Counted from the first letter of the stretch, positions 1-8,558 are shown. The stretch: 64,000 bases of DNA from Streptomyces sp. Mut1 (GCF_030719295.1 NZ_CP120997.1:3910501-3974500), one strand, 5' to 3'. The notes: generated by a model from the sequence alone, not told the origin. Made by a program: numbers and translations.

Positions 1-2
1 GC

Positions 3-446
3 GGCGCCGTCATCGGGATCAACTCGGCGATCCAGTCGACCGGCAGCTCCGGCCAGAGCCAGGCCGGCTCGATCGGCCTCGGCTTCGCGATCCCGATCAA
101 CCAGGCGAAGACGGTCGCGGAGCAGCTGATCAAGACGGGCCAGCCGGTCTACCCGGTCATCGGCGCCACGGTGACGATGGACGACCAGAGCGGCGGCGCG
201 GTCATCTCGGACCAGGGCTCCGGCGGCACGGAAGCGGTCACCAAGGACGGCCCGGCGGCCAAGGCCGGCCTCCGCGCGGGCGACGTCATCACGAAGTTCA
301 ACGACACCGTCGTCGACAGCGGCCCCACCCTGATCGGCGAGATCTGGACCCACAAGCCCGGCGACCGCGTCACCCTGACCTACGAGCGCGACGGCAAGAC
401 GGCAACGGCCGAAGTGACCCTGGGGGAGCGCAAGGGCGACAGCTGA
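3..446 (+). CDS. Trypsin-like serine protease with C-terminal PDZ domain (3' part only)
   Basis: This gene is cut by the left window edge, so only its last 147 codons are present, in frame from base 3. The visible protein starts inside the trypsin-like (HtrA/DegP-type) protease domain, at the typical end segment with GSIGLGFAIP. A PDZ domain follows over roughly the last 95 residues (GPAAKAGLRAGDVI is the carboxylate-binding region and GDRVTLTYERDG the closing strands). HtrA-family proteins are usually membrane-anchored or secreted proteases for envelope protein quality control. The anchor and catalytic triad lie outside the window. The stop is TGA, followed by a hairpin. The domain assignment is secure, but which HtrA paralogue it is cannot be decided. 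Confidence 0.9.
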   Translation, partial: GAVIGINSAIQSTGSSGQSQAGSIGLGFAIPINQAKTVAEQLIKTGQPVYPVIGATVTMDDQSGGAVISDQGSGGTEAVTKDGPAAKAGLRAGDVITKFNDTVVDSGPTLIGEIWTHKPGDRVTLTYERDGKTATAEVTLGERKGDS

Positions 447-460
447 CCGGCTAGGCTGTT

Positions 461-503
461 CCCCGCGCCGGACACATCCACACGGACTGCGGCCGGCGCG
501 GGG
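461..503 (+). terminator. Hairpin terminator after the protease gene
   Basis: An 11-bp perfect inverted repeat (ccccgcgccgg at 461-471, ccggcgcgggg at 493-503) lies 15 bases after the protease stop. It ends at the first bases of the tRNA-Ser gene. There is no T-tract, which is common in Streptomyces. Confidence 0.55.
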
Positions 504-588
504 TGGGTTGCCCGAGCGGCCTAAGGGAACGGTCTTGAAAACCGTCGTGGCAGCGATGTCACCGTGGGTTCAAATCCCACACCCACCG
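502..588 (+). tRNA. tRNA-Ser(UGA)
   Basis: The acceptor stem GGTGGGT (502-508) pairs with ACCCACC (581-587), and G588 is the discriminator. A CCA follows at 589-591. The anticodon loop reads CTTGAAA, giving anticodon TGA. The T arm is GTGGG-TTCAAAT-CCCAC (564-580), and a long class II variable arm is present. The gene is the integration target of the downstream element. Its 3' half is repeated in decayed form at 17147-17202, so this copy is the functional one rebuilt by element DNA. Confidence 0.95.
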
Positions 589-589
589 C
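531..589 (+). repeat. attL: tRNA-Ser 3' half
   Basis: This is the left copy of the attachment repeat, from the anticodon arm to the acceptor end of tRNA-Ser(UGA). It aligns with 17147-17202 apart from one substitution (535/17151) and three bases missing from the right copy. Confidence 0.85.
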
Positions 590-727
590 CAGGTGAGAGA
601 AGTAGCAGGTCAGAGGGCGGTTCTCCGAAACGGCGGCCCGCCCTCTGCGCTCACCTTGTCTCACCTCACGCCCCTGATTCCCGGTGCAGACCAGGGCGTG
701 TGGGCCATACGCGGGCCAGGAACGGCC

Positions 728-2131
728 CTACTCCTCGGCGCGAAGCCCCAGCTCAACGAGCCGGTTGGCCGCAGCCGACCCGCCCTTGAGGAGCTTGGCG
801 TAGAACCGGTAGAGCACCGCGAGACTGTGGCCGGCGCGATAGGCGGCCTCCACCGGGTCCATACCGGACTTGATCCACAGAGAGATCGCCGCATGCCGCA
901 GGGAGTACGGGACCTCCGCCAGCGCGGTCCGAAGCTCCTGCTCGCTGAGCACCGCTTTCCGCGCCTCGCTCCAGACCTCGGAGTACTCGTTCGACGTCAG
1001 ACGACCGCCACGCACCGCCGGGAACAGTCGGCCGTCCGGTGCGACACCGAAGCGAGCGATGTGGGCGCGGACCATGCGCACGTATATCGGCGGGACGGGA
1101 ACGGCGCGGACGGCCTTCCGAGCCCGGTGCTTCAGGCCGCTCTCGTCGTGCGACTTCCCGCTGTCGGTCCAGCCGCCCCCGACTTCCGGGTGGCTCTCCG
1201 ACACCAGCACTTCACCCCACGCCTCCGGCTCGCTCTCGGGCGGCAGGATGAAGTCCGATTCCTTGAGCGCCGCGGCTTCGCCGGGGCGCGTCGCCACGTA
1301 GTAGACGGCTCCGTAGAACGCCTCCAGACGCTCACCGCGTTCTCCCTGCGCGGCCACGGCGGTGAGTAGAGCGCGAGCGAGTCGAGGGCCGGGCACCCAC
1401 CGGAAATCGACCTCGTCCGAGGTCTGCGGAGCGGCCCAGTCCACCGACAGGAATGGGTGCCGGGTGAGGAGGGCCCGTTCCTCAACTGCGTAACGGAAGG
1501 CGTTGCTCAGCACCGTGCGCTTCCGGTTGGCGGTGTTCTCTGCCGCAGGCTTCCCGTTCAGGAGCCGGGAAAGGGCCGTGAGCGCCGCTCGCACGTGCTC
1601 CGGCTTCGCGGCTTCGTCCACCCGCATCGAGTGCTGACCAACCCACTCCAGCGCCTTCTGGAGGTCGTTGGGGAGTTCTTGAGCATCGGCGCGTGAGACG
1701 AGCTGATTCTTCGGCCCGTCCACGGCTCGGAAGGCCCACTGGTACAGAGCGGCGCGGAGAACGCGGGCGTCAGGTCGGGGGCTGGTGCCAGTCGTGAAAA
1801 CTGGCGTTACGACCGCGAGGGATTCCGCGATGCTCGCTCGATGCTTCGCCGCCGCCCCGGGCCACTTCATCAGGGCGTACGCCTTCGCGTGCTCAAACCA
1901 CGTCGGCATCGCCAGGGCGGCAAGCTCCTTCTCGGGGAGCCCGGTCTCCTCGTCGAACTGCTGCCCTGCTCGTAGGGCAGCCATGAGCTGGGAGCGGCGA
2001 CCGTCGGCCTGCGGCTTTACGGTGAAGCTCTTCGAGTGCCCCTCGGCTCCGACGCGCCAACGGAGCTCCCAGGGCTTCGGTCGGCCTTTGCGCTGCCGGA
2101 TGGACCAGATGACGACATCGAACGTGAGCAT
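728..2131 (-). CDS. int: Tyrosine site-specific integrase of the AICE
   Basis: This 467-residue tyrosine recombinase should integrate and excise the element at tRNA-Ser. Its stop lies about 140 bp from attL, the normal int-att arrangement. The catalytic residues visible are Arg282 (in VATRPGEAAAL), Arg412 (in YSLRHAAIS), His435 (in AGHS) and Tyr444 (in YRFYAKLL, with Tyr441 as alternative). The first His of the usual HxLRH motif is Tyr here. The N-terminal half contains the SAM-like core-binding and arm-binding regions. The ATG start is preceded closely by GGAGAG. The excisionase gene is just upstream on the same strand. The frame is uninterrupted, unlike several other genes of the element. 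Confidence 0.93.
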   Translation of the reverse strand: MLTFDVVIWSIRQRKGRPKPWELRWRVGAEGHSKSFTVKPQADGRRSQLMAALRAGQQFDEETGLPEKELAALAMPTWFEHAKAYALMKWPGAAAKHRASIAESLAVVTPVFTTGTSPRPDARVLRAALYQWAFRAVDGPKNQLVSRADAQELPNDLQKALEWVGQHSMRVDEAAKPEHVRAALTALSRLLNGKPAAENTANRKRTVLSNAFRYAVEERALLTRHPFLSVDWAAPQTSDEVDFRWVPGPRLARALLTAVAAQGERGERLEAFYGAVYYVATRPGEAAALKESDFILPPESEPEAWGEVLVSESHPEVGGGWTDSGKSHDESGLKHRARKAVRAVPVPPIYVRMVRAHIARFGVAPDGRLFPAVRGGRLTSNEYSEVWSEARKAVLSEQELRTALAEVPYSLRHAAISLWIKSGMDPVEAAYRAGHSLAVLYRFYAKLLKGGSAAANRLVELGLRAEE

Positions 2132-2191
2132 GTCTCTCCATGAAGAGGGGGCCCGCCGTGGCGGGCCCCCTCAGATCTTGTCGGTGCGGAC

Positions 2192-2377
2192 TCAGGCGGC
2201 TTCCTCGTACCTGGCGAGCCAGGCGTCAAGGTCGGCGCGGCGTACGCGCACCTGGTGGTTGGGGAGCTTGATGAGCTTGGGCGCGAGGCCCCGGGCGCGC
2301 AGGCGGTAGAAGGCGGCGCGAGACATATTGAGTTCGTCGAGGACTTCGGGGAGCTTGAGCATCTTGGGGCGGGCCAC
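2192..2377 (-). CDS. xis: Excisionase / helix-turn-helix DNA-binding protein (Xis)
   Basis: This 61-residue protein has a MerR/excisionase-type winged helix. The segment LPEVLDELNMSRAAFYRLRA is a helix-turn-helix, and IKLPNHQVRVRRADLDAWL is the wing and closing helix, both typical of AICE excisionases. It is expected to bind next to attL/attR and direct Int toward excision. It lies 60 bp upstream of int on the same strand and is probably co-transcribed with it. On its other side lies the iteron-rich region. Length and context match pSAM2-type Xis proteins. Confidence 0.9.
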   Translation of the reverse strand: MARPKMLKLPEVLDELNMSRAAFYRLRARGLAPKLIKLPNHQVRVRRADLDAWLARYEEAA

Positions 2378-2441
2378 GGTGCGACTCCTTCGGAGGCTTG
2401 GAGGGTGCGAGGGGGCGTGGTTGTCCGAGGTGTGGATTTCT

Positions 2442-2648
2442 GCGTCACCGCGTCACCCGCGTCATCCGGGGCTGTGACCTGCGGGTTTGGGTGACGCAGC
2501 GGATTGGGTGTGCGTCACCCGTGCGTCACCTTCTGCGTCACCGGATGACGCGGGGGTGACGCGGGTGACGCAGGGGTGACGCAGGATTCGGCGTCTGCGT
2601 CACCCCTTCCGGTGCAGGTGGGGGGCCGTTTTCCGTCCCTGGTGACGC
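2442..2648. repeat. Iteron-like GTGACGC repeat cluster, candidate replication origin
   Basis: Eleven exact copies of the heptamer GTGACGC occur in about 207 bases. Five are on the plus strand (2491, 2556, 2565, 2576, 2642) and six inverted (2442, 2450, 2512, 2523, 2535, 2597). One-mismatch copies lie near 2459 and 2545. The block sits in a 450-bp gene-free stretch (2378-2829) between xis and the replication ATPase gene. By position it could be the origin bound by the element's replication proteins, or an operator array controlling xis-int. The sequence does not tell which. Confidence 0.75.
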
Positions 2649-2760
2649 AGACCTTCCCTACTTAGGAAGAGAAGGGGGGTGTCTGTAGTAGGGCGGTGAT
2701 CCTTCAGGCGAAGTGGGGGGCCCTTCGGGCACGCCTGTTGGGCGGCTCTGCCGCCGAACA

Positions 2761-2804
2761 GCAAGAGGAGCACCCGGCGGCATGGCGCGCGGTGCTCCTC
2801 TTGC
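2761..2804. terminator. Strong hairpin terminator after the replication gene
   Basis: A 14-bp perfect inverted repeat (gcaagaggagcacc at 2761-2774, ggtgctcctcttgc at 2791-2804) encloses a 16-nt loop. It lies 26 bp beyond the reconstructed stop of the leftward replication gene. Confidence 0.75.
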
Positions 2805-2829
2805 TCGTCCCCCGTGATGACCGTTGCGA

Positions 2830-4306
2830 TCAGAACGCTGCCGCCTGCTCCGGCTGCTCAGTGGGCGGGGATGCTGCCGGGCGGGTCATTTCGAGGTAGT
2901 GGCCCGCTTTGGTGCGTCCGCTGTCGATGAGGACGCCCCGGGCGGCGAGGGTGGGTTGGAGGCGCTTGAGCCGGTCTGAGAGCACCTTGCCCGTGGCCGG
3001 CCACCCTTTTCGGCAGGGGGCGTAGCTCCTCGCCGCTGTAGAGGCGGCTCAGGGCGTGCAGCCACTCGGTGGACGTCATGCGCTGCTCGCCGCCGGGGTT
3101 GAGGGTTTCGGCGTGCTGGAGGACGGTCTGCGCGAGCAGGTCGCCTTCGATGACGTCGTCGTTCAGGCTCGCCCGGTACGCGGGCAGCGCCCCGAGCCCG
3201 GTGGCGAGGTCGAGTTGGGCGCAGAGGTGGGCGAAGTCTGCCATCCGCAGATCGGTCGGTGTCTCCGCCTGTGCGGCCCGGACCTTGACCGTGAGGTCGA
3301 GGAGCGAGCCGAGGACTACGGGCAGCCCCTCCTCGTAGTCGGCCCACAGCTCCGCTTCGGTCCTGCGGACCGTGGGCCGCTCCAGCCGCAGCGGCAGCAG
3401 CCGTTCCGCGAGGTCCGGGCGGATGACCCCGACGTCGATCCCGGTCAGGAGCAGCGGGCGGCGGTAGCGGGCCCGGTGCACGTCCCCGTCCGTGAACGGG
3501 GCCCGCTTCACGCTCTCGGCTCCGGTGACGATGCAGCACATGGCGTCGGAGAGGTCCGGGGTCATGTGGGACAGGTTGTCGAGGGCGGTGACCCATCCGG
3601 CGGCTACGGCCGCGATCAGGTTCTCCTCGTCCTTCGGGGCCCGGCGCAGGTCCCCGCTCATGCCCTCCACGATCCGCACCAGCATCCGCCCCCCGGTCGA
3701 CTTCCCCGCCCCTTGTGGGCCGGTGAGGAACGGGGCCGCGACGGGCACGCCCGGCCCCAGGCAGCCGATCAGCCACGCGATGGCGAGGCATTCGGTTTCG
3801 GCGTTGGCGAAGTTGCACAGCCGCATCAGCAGGTCGATGCCCTTGCCCTCGGTGTCCTTGGCCGGCAGCGGCAGTTCCCCGGTGAGCTGGGTTCGCCGCC
3901 AGCACACCTCACGCGGGTCGGGAACGGTGATCTCCCACCCGGTGGGGTGGATGCGGACGGGCTGTCCGTCGGCGCGGCCGAGGTCGAGCCAGGTGGCTCC
4001 GTCGAAGCCGGGGGCGACGCGGATGCGCACGGCCTGCGTGGTCTCGGTCATCGCCAACGCCTCGATCAAATCCAACGCCTCCCTCAATGCCGTGCCGTTG
4101 AAGACACCGACACCGTCCTTGAACATGCCGACCATGAGTTCCTGCCGGTGGCTGCCCGTCGTGCCCTGCGACCGGATCGGCCGGGCCACGGGATGGCCGT
4201 TTTTCTGCGCGTAGACGGTGCCGTCGGCGGTGCGGAAGTACCGGAAGTGGGACTGCGCGTAGTCGCTGATGACCTCACGCGCTGGATTCTTCTCCTCCTC
4301 GGACAT
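2830..4306 (-). pseudogene. SF3-like replication ATPase of the AICE, frameshifted near its C terminus
   Basis: The protein begins MSEEEKNPAREVI at 4306. It contains a Walker A motif (LTGPQGAGKSTG) and a helicase-like ATPase core (CLAIAWLIGCLGPGVPVAAPF before it, VTALDNLSHM and LLLTGIDV after it). This matches ATPases that accompany Prim-Pol in actinobacterial elements. After RPLPK the frame breaks at an AAAA run (3007-3010 on the plus strand). Dropping one A restores KGWPATGKVLSDRLKRLQP, a winged-helix ending, and a stop at 2830-2832. Unshifted, the frame runs on as unrelated Pro/Arg-rich sequence to 2858. The start is one base after the Prim-Pol stop, so the two genes are coupled. A homopolymer indel, real or a sequencing artefact, is the likely cause. 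Confidence 0.8.
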
Positions 4307-4307
4307 G

Positions 4308-5135
4308 TCACATCCCCAATGCGGTGCGGGCGTTGGACCACGCATCCGCGCAGTGCCGGACGGTTTCGCCCTTGGTCTGCGCGGCGGCGAACAGCCGGGC
4401 GGCGTGGGAGTCGGCCAGGCACCCGCACCGCCCGTGCGCGGACAGCACGGCGAGGAAAGTCCGATACACCGTCGCGTGCACAGCACTCGTCGCGGCGGTG
4501 ATCCGCTGCTCGGCCATGGCGATGCCCCGTTCCAGATAGGCAGGGCTGCGGTGGCGGCACTCCCCGCCCCCGGCCAGCACGGCCACAGTGACGGGCCGGA
4601 CCGGTGACGGCTTCTTGACGATCAGGGCCCGTACCGTGTCGGGGAGGGTGGTCATGGTGCCGGTGCCGGGGCCGAGCCACCGGGCGTAGACCATGGTCGA
4701 CTTGATGTCGACACCGTCCCGTACCGCGTTCGCGGACGGCATTGCACCCCGGTAGATCCAGTGCTCACCCCGCGTCGTCGGCACCGTCCGCGTGGCAGGC
4801 AGCGTCCGGCGGGCCCACGCGACCGCTTCGGCGTGGTCGAGGTCGACGACGGTCAGACCGATACCGCCGGGGTGGTAGGCCACGGCCGCCGCCTGCTTCC
4901 ATGCCATTGCCCACGCGGGCCCGGTGAGGGTGGCGGGGTCGGTGGTGGCTGCGGCCCATGCGTGGCAGGGGCGGGGGCAGTCGCAGGGGCCGGGGGTCTT
5001 CATGTTCGGCCGGCCGCCACAGGCGTTGTCCCGGCAGGCGGGGCAGTTCCCGAATGGGACCTTGCCCGCACGCAGGGGCAGGGCGGGTACGTCCCGGGCG
5101 GCGAGGTTGAGGGCGGTGGCGAGGTGGGCGTTCAT
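4308..5135 (-). CDS. Bifunctional DNA primase/polymerase (Prim-Pol)
   Basis: This 275-residue protein is an archaeo-eukaryotic-type Prim-Pol domain, one of the three replication initiator classes known in AICEs. It starts MNAHLATALNLAARDVPALP. It carries the conserved cysteine-rich GNCPACRDNACGG segment, the metal-binding region around LTVVDLDHAEAVAWAR, and TRGEHWIYRG with DGVDIKSTMVYARW, all typical of the family. The protein should prime and extend element DNA together with the downstream ATPase, whose start lies one base beyond its stop. Its ATG overlaps the stop of the upstream methylase-like gene (ATGA), indicating translational coupling. The frame is intact. Confidence 0.9.
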   Translation of the reverse strand: MNAHLATALNLAARDVPALPLRAGKVPFGNCPACRDNACGGRPNMKTPGPCDCPRPCHAWAAATTDPATLTGPAWAMAWKQAAAVAYHPGGIGLTVVDLDHAEAVAWARRTLPATRTVPTTRGEHWIYRGAMPSANAVRDGVDIKSTMVYARWLGPGTGTMTTLPDTVRALIVKKPSPVRPVTVAVLAGGGECRHRSPAYLERGIAMAEQRITAATSAVHATVYRTFLAVLSAHGRCGCLADSHAARLFAAAQTKGETVRHCADAWSNARTALGM

Positions 5136-5821
5136 GCGGCGATCGCCTTGGCGTGGAGGCTGTGGCGGGCGTGGGTGCCGGTCCAGTGGGTGTAGGCCGG
5201 GGGGATGCATTCGCGGATGCCGTCGCGGTTCATCCAGGGCACTCGCAGGTCGAGGCGGGCGTCGTGGACGCCGGAGAAGTTGCCGACGTAGTGGGCGAAG
5301 TTCCCCTGGGCGCGGGGGCGGCCCATCTTGGTCAGCGGTGCGAGGTGTTCGGGGTGGTGCGGCTGCGGGAGGGTGAAGCCGCCGCCGGTCTCGAAGAGGC
5401 GGTGGCGGTAGGTCCGCATCCCAAACGCCGCCGCGCACAGCGTTACCGGGTGGCGCAGTTCCGGGGCGGCTTCTTCCGCGTTCTCGATCACTCACGGGCG
5501 GCCGGTGGCTTCGAGGGCGGCCCGGGTGGGGGCGATGAGGTCGGGGTGGTCGCGGTGCTGGATCTTCTGCGCGCGGCTGTAGCGCTGGCACGGCGGCGAG
5601 GCGTGGATGAAGTCGAACTCCGCCCCGTGCTCGCGGACGAACTCGATCGCGTCGCCCTGGACGAACGCGAACGGGTAGCGCGGCTGCGGGGCGAGGTCGA
5701 CGCCCGTCACATCGAACCCGGCGTGCCGGTAGCCCATGGACGCACCGCCCTGGCAGCAGAACAGGTCCAGGAGCCGGAGCCGCCGGCCAGGCACTCGCCG
5801 GATGGGGGTGGGGTGTGTCAT
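5132..5821 (-). pseudogene. DNA cytosine methylase-like gene interrupted by an in-frame TGA
   Basis: The reading frame begins MTHPTPIRRVPGRR at 5821. It shows SAM-binding motif I (LRLLDLFCCQGGASMGYRHA) and the catalytic motif IV (HASPPCQRYSRAQ). A TGA at 5492-5494 follows EATGRP, and the same frame then continues as VIENAEEAAPELRHPVTLC to 5132. In this family the position normally holds Trp (GRPWVIENV), so one TGG-to-TGA change explains the break. Downstream homology is preserved without frameshift. A GTG right after the TGA might allow a second peptide to start. The gene overlaps both neighbours by ATGA junctions. Such methylases often protect mobile elements from host restriction. Confidence 0.82.
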
Positions 5822-6018
5822 CGCTCCGCCCCCTCGTTCTCGGTGGGCTCGGTGTGGGCGGTGACGATGTCCATGAGCAGGGTCTCGGCGGCCATGAGGT
5901 GACCGACGAGAACGCCGGGGTTGGTGAGGTCGATGGGGCGGATGTTCGCGACGTAGGCGCGTGCGGCCTCGATCGCGACGACGCGTGCGGCCTCCCGCAC
6001 GACGGTGGGGTGCGTCAT
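5818..6018 (-). CDS. Small AICE protein of unknown function
   Basis: This 66-residue protein starts MTHPTVVREAARVVAIEAAR. It appears mostly helical, with no motif that I recognise. A GGAG ribosome binding site precedes the ATG. Its TGA overlaps the ATG of the methylase-like gene (ATGA), so it is the first gene of a coupled run: this gene, methylase, Prim-Pol, ATPase. Both this gene and the next begin with MTHPT, which could be coincidence or a small duplication. Confidence 0.7.
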   Translation of the reverse strand: MTHPTVVREAARVVAIEAARAYVANIRPIDLTNPGVLVGHLMAAETLLMDIVTAHTEPTENEGAER

Positions 6019-6141
6019 GATGGATGTCTCCAGTTCTCAGTGCTGGCAGACGAGAGCGGCCCCGCGACTTTGGCGAGACGAGGGGGCCGCTTTCGGCTTG
6101 CCGGGCGGTATCCGGAATCCTGGTGTGGCGGGGAGTCTTGG

Positions 6142-6160
6142 GCACCCCCTTCGGGGGTGC
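6142..6160. terminator. Short GC hairpin upstream of the small-gene operon
   Basis: Gcaccccc (142-149 past 6000) pairs with gggggtgc (153-160 past 6000) around a TTC/TTCG loop. It lies in the 290-bp gap between traB and the 66-residue gene and probably ends traB transcripts. Confidence 0.55.
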
Positions 6161-6200
6161 GTGTGGAGGGGGTTTCGGGGGTCTGACCTGCGGTGCCTCC

Positions 6201-6307
6201 CCGCCTCCCCCGATGAGTGTTCCTGCTGATCAGAGCGGGGGAGGCGGTATGGGGAGGGGGTTGGGGAGTTCTCCCCGCCTCCCCGGGCCGGACAGGGCCG
6301 CCTCCCC
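6201..6307. repeat. CCGCCTCCCC repeats next to traB, candidate transfer (clt) site
   Basis: The decamer CCGCCTCCCC occurs at 6201, 6275 and 6298 and inverted at 6238-6247, directly beyond the 3' end of traB. TraB proteins of Streptomyces plasmids and AICEs bind short clustered repeats (the clt locus) usually near tra. The cluster fits that by position only. The known recognition octamer differs between elements. Confidence 0.45.
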
Positions 6308-6308
6308 G

Positions 6309-8444
6309 CTACTCGGCGGCGGAAGCGGAACCGTCGGTGTCGCGGTTGGCGAGGTGGCGGAACAGCCGTTCGCGGTCGATGACCATCCGGCCGTGGGACT
6401 TGTAGGGCTCGGCTCCGGTGCCGTCCAGGACCCGCTTCAGGTCCAGGTGCGACCACTTGCCGTAGGTGTCCTCGCTCAGCGCGGTCAGCGGCTTGAGGAC
6501 ATCGGTGGTGAGGACGCGGGAGGCGTCTCCCAGCACGGTCATGACGTCCATGAGCGGGTCGCGCTCCTCACCACGGTCGACCGCGTGAAGGGTGGTGACA
6601 CCGCCGCGCAGGGACTTGGCCCGGGTTGCGATCTCGGCGGCATCGTCGGTGCTGATGTAGTGCGTCCGCACCGTCAACGCCGCCTGCCCGGCCGGAATCC
6701 TGATCCCGTCCGACGCGACCACGACCGTGCCCTTGTCCAGCCCCGGCCGCAGCAGGTTCGGAGCGGCCCCGCCGTCAACGGCCTTGTCCCCGAGGGCCAT
6801 GCGGGCCTGGGACTCGGTACCGAGGGCGAGGGAGGCGCGGGTGTGGGCACCTTCGCGGACCAGCTTGGGAAGGTTCTGGTCGGTGGGGTCCTGGGTGCCC
6901 TGGAAGAGCAGCACGTCCACCGCCCGGCCCTGGTTGTGGATCTTCCGGGCGGCCATGAAGTACCGGGACGTGGCCTTGGACCCGCCGTAGGGACGCTTCT
7001 CGCCGTCGACCACGGGGCACATGAACGCGACCTGCGCCTCATCCACGATGCCGATCAGCGGCGTGAAGACGGTGCCCGAGGGTGCCTGGATGCGGCGTTC
7101 CATCTCCTTGACCAGGTCTTCGAGCATCTCAGTTGCCTCGATGACGTGGTCGTCGGTCGGCCCCTGGATCAGGACGGTGGCGAGCCCGTCGAACATTCCC
7201 CAGTCCCCGACCCCCTTGAGGTCCGCCACCCGGAACTCGACGCGGGGGTCGAGGGCGAGCCAGAGGGCGAGGGCGCGCAGGGCGGCGGTCTTGCCCTGGT
7301 TGGACAGACCGGTGATGAGCATGTGCCGCTGGTAGAGGCTGATCAGGGCAGCGTCCCCACGCAGATCCTGACCCCACGGGGCCTTCCCCTTGGCGTAGTC
7401 GGCGGTCAGGGTGGTGTCCGTCATCAGCGGCGACGGGCCGAGCGGCTCGTCCAGCGCTCCGCTGTCCGCGATCCACAGCCGCACCGTGCGGGCGGCCTGC
7501 GGGATCGTGATGAACACCTCGTGCTCGTGCCGGGCCAGGTTCTCCGCCAACTTCCGACGGCGCTTCTGGACTTCGTTGGTGGCGACACCGGAGGGGAGGG
7601 TGATGTCGACTTCGACGCCGCATCCGGCGATCCGGATCGGCCCGAGCATCGCCGCCCCCGCATCCCCCATCTCCTTCACCGCCGTACGGAGCGGGCCGAT
7701 CCCCAGGTCCCGCAGGGCAGTGACGACCACGGAGGGGGTGATCGGTGCGGCGACATCCGCAGCACAAGCCGGAAGAACCCACTGGGGGGCGGCCTGCTGG
7801 TGGCGTCCCACACCCCACAGGGCCAGCAGGGCGGCCCATGGTCCGAGGGCGACCAGCGGGCCCCACACCACGGTGATGATGAGCACGATCCACCGGACCA
7901 GCTCGATCAGGGCGAGAGTGGGGGTGGCGAGGTCGGCGAAGTTCTCGTTCGCCACGGCGAGGATGATGCCGAGCAGGAGCAGGCCGCCGGCGGTGATGCC
8001 GAGCCCGGCCGCCGCCCCCTTGGCCGCCTTCACCGGGGCGGACAGGAGGTCCATGCGCCGCTGGTGGCGGGCTGCGCGGAACCGCTGACCGCTCTTCTCC
8101 CACTCCGTGGCGAGGTCGAGATTCCCCGCGGCTTTCGCCGCGCGCAACATGCGCTCGTAGCGGGTGGCGGTACGGCCCTCCCACGCCCGGCGGGCCACGA
8201 TCCGCCCACCGCCGACGACGTACATGCCGTGCCGGACGGTGAACCGGCCCGCCGTACGGGTCCGCTCGTGCGTCGCGGCCGTACGCAAGGCGCGAGCGGC
8301 ACAGACCGCCCGCGACACAGGAGGAACGGTCGGTGGTGCGTCGGGGGTGGTCGGGCCTGTGGTGGGGTCCTTGACCAGGGTCACCAGCGGCTCGGTGTCG
8401 GGGGTGGTGGGGCGGTGGTCGTCGAGGTGGTGCACGGTCCCCAT
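6309..8444 (-). CDS. traB: TraB/FtsK-type DNA translocase for conjugal transfer
   Basis: This 711-residue FtsK/SpoIIIE-family ATPase is the main transfer protein of an AICE. It is thought to form a hexameric pore that pumps double-stranded DNA between mycelial cells. Two hydrophobic membrane segments lie at about residues 150-215 (AGGLLLLGIILAVA and RWIVLIITVVWGP). Walker A is LITGLSNQGKTAALRAL and Walker B is PLIGIVDEAQVAF. The C terminus (STYGKWSHLDLKRVL-like, then GRMVIDRERLFRHL) resembles the winged-helix gamma domain that reads the clt repeats. The N-terminal 60 residues are Pro/Thr-rich and probably disordered. The frame is complete. The ATG at 8444 lacks a strong ribosome binding site, so an alternative start is possible. 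Confidence 0.93.
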   Translation of the reverse strand: MGTVHHLDDHRPTTPDTEPLVTLVKDPTTGPTTPDAPPTVPPVSRAVCAARALRTAATHERTRTAGRFTVRHGMYVVGGGRIVARRAWEGRTATRYERMLRAAKAAGNLDLATEWEKSGQRFRAARHQRRMDLLSAPVKAAKGAAAGLGITAGGLLLLGIILAVANENFADLATPTLALIELVRWIVLIITVVWGPLVALGPWAALLALWGVGRHQQAAPQWVLPACAADVAAPITPSVVVTALRDLGIGPLRTAVKEMGDAGAAMLGPIRIAGCGVEVDITLPSGVATNEVQKRRRKLAENLARHEHEVFITIPQAARTVRLWIADSGALDEPLGPSPLMTDTTLTADYAKGKAPWGQDLRGDAALISLYQRHMLITGLSNQGKTAALRALALWLALDPRVEFRVADLKGVGDWGMFDGLATVLIQGPTDDHVIEATEMLEDLVKEMERRIQAPSGTVFTPLIGIVDEAQVAFMCPVVDGEKRPYGGSKATSRYFMAARKIHNQGRAVDVLLFQGTQDPTDQNLPKLVREGAHTRASLALGTESQARMALGDKAVDGGAAPNLLRPGLDKGTVVVASDGIRIPAGQAALTVRTHYISTDDAAEIATRAKSLRGGVTTLHAVDRGEERDPLMDVMTVLGDASRVLTTDVLKPLTALSEDTYGKWSHLDLKRVLDGTGAEPYKSHGRMVIDRERLFRHLANRDTDGSASAAE

Positions 8445-8558
8445 GACGGGGCCGTGCCGGCGGGTTCGGTCATGATGAACGTGCCTCTCCTGCTCAGTGC
8501 AACGGGATGGGTGTGAAGGGGGCGGCCGGTTTCCTTGGCCGGGTCCGGCCGCCCCCGC

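Noticed and set aside
2442..2648. CRISPR array
   Set aside because: The units are 7 bp, irregularly spaced and in both orientations. There are no unique spacers of constant length and no cas genes.
3007..3010. Programmed frameshift in the replication ATPase
   Set aside because: The required shift is +1 and the site is not a standard slippery heptamer. Other homopolymer breaks in the same element make an ordinary indel or sequencing error more likely.
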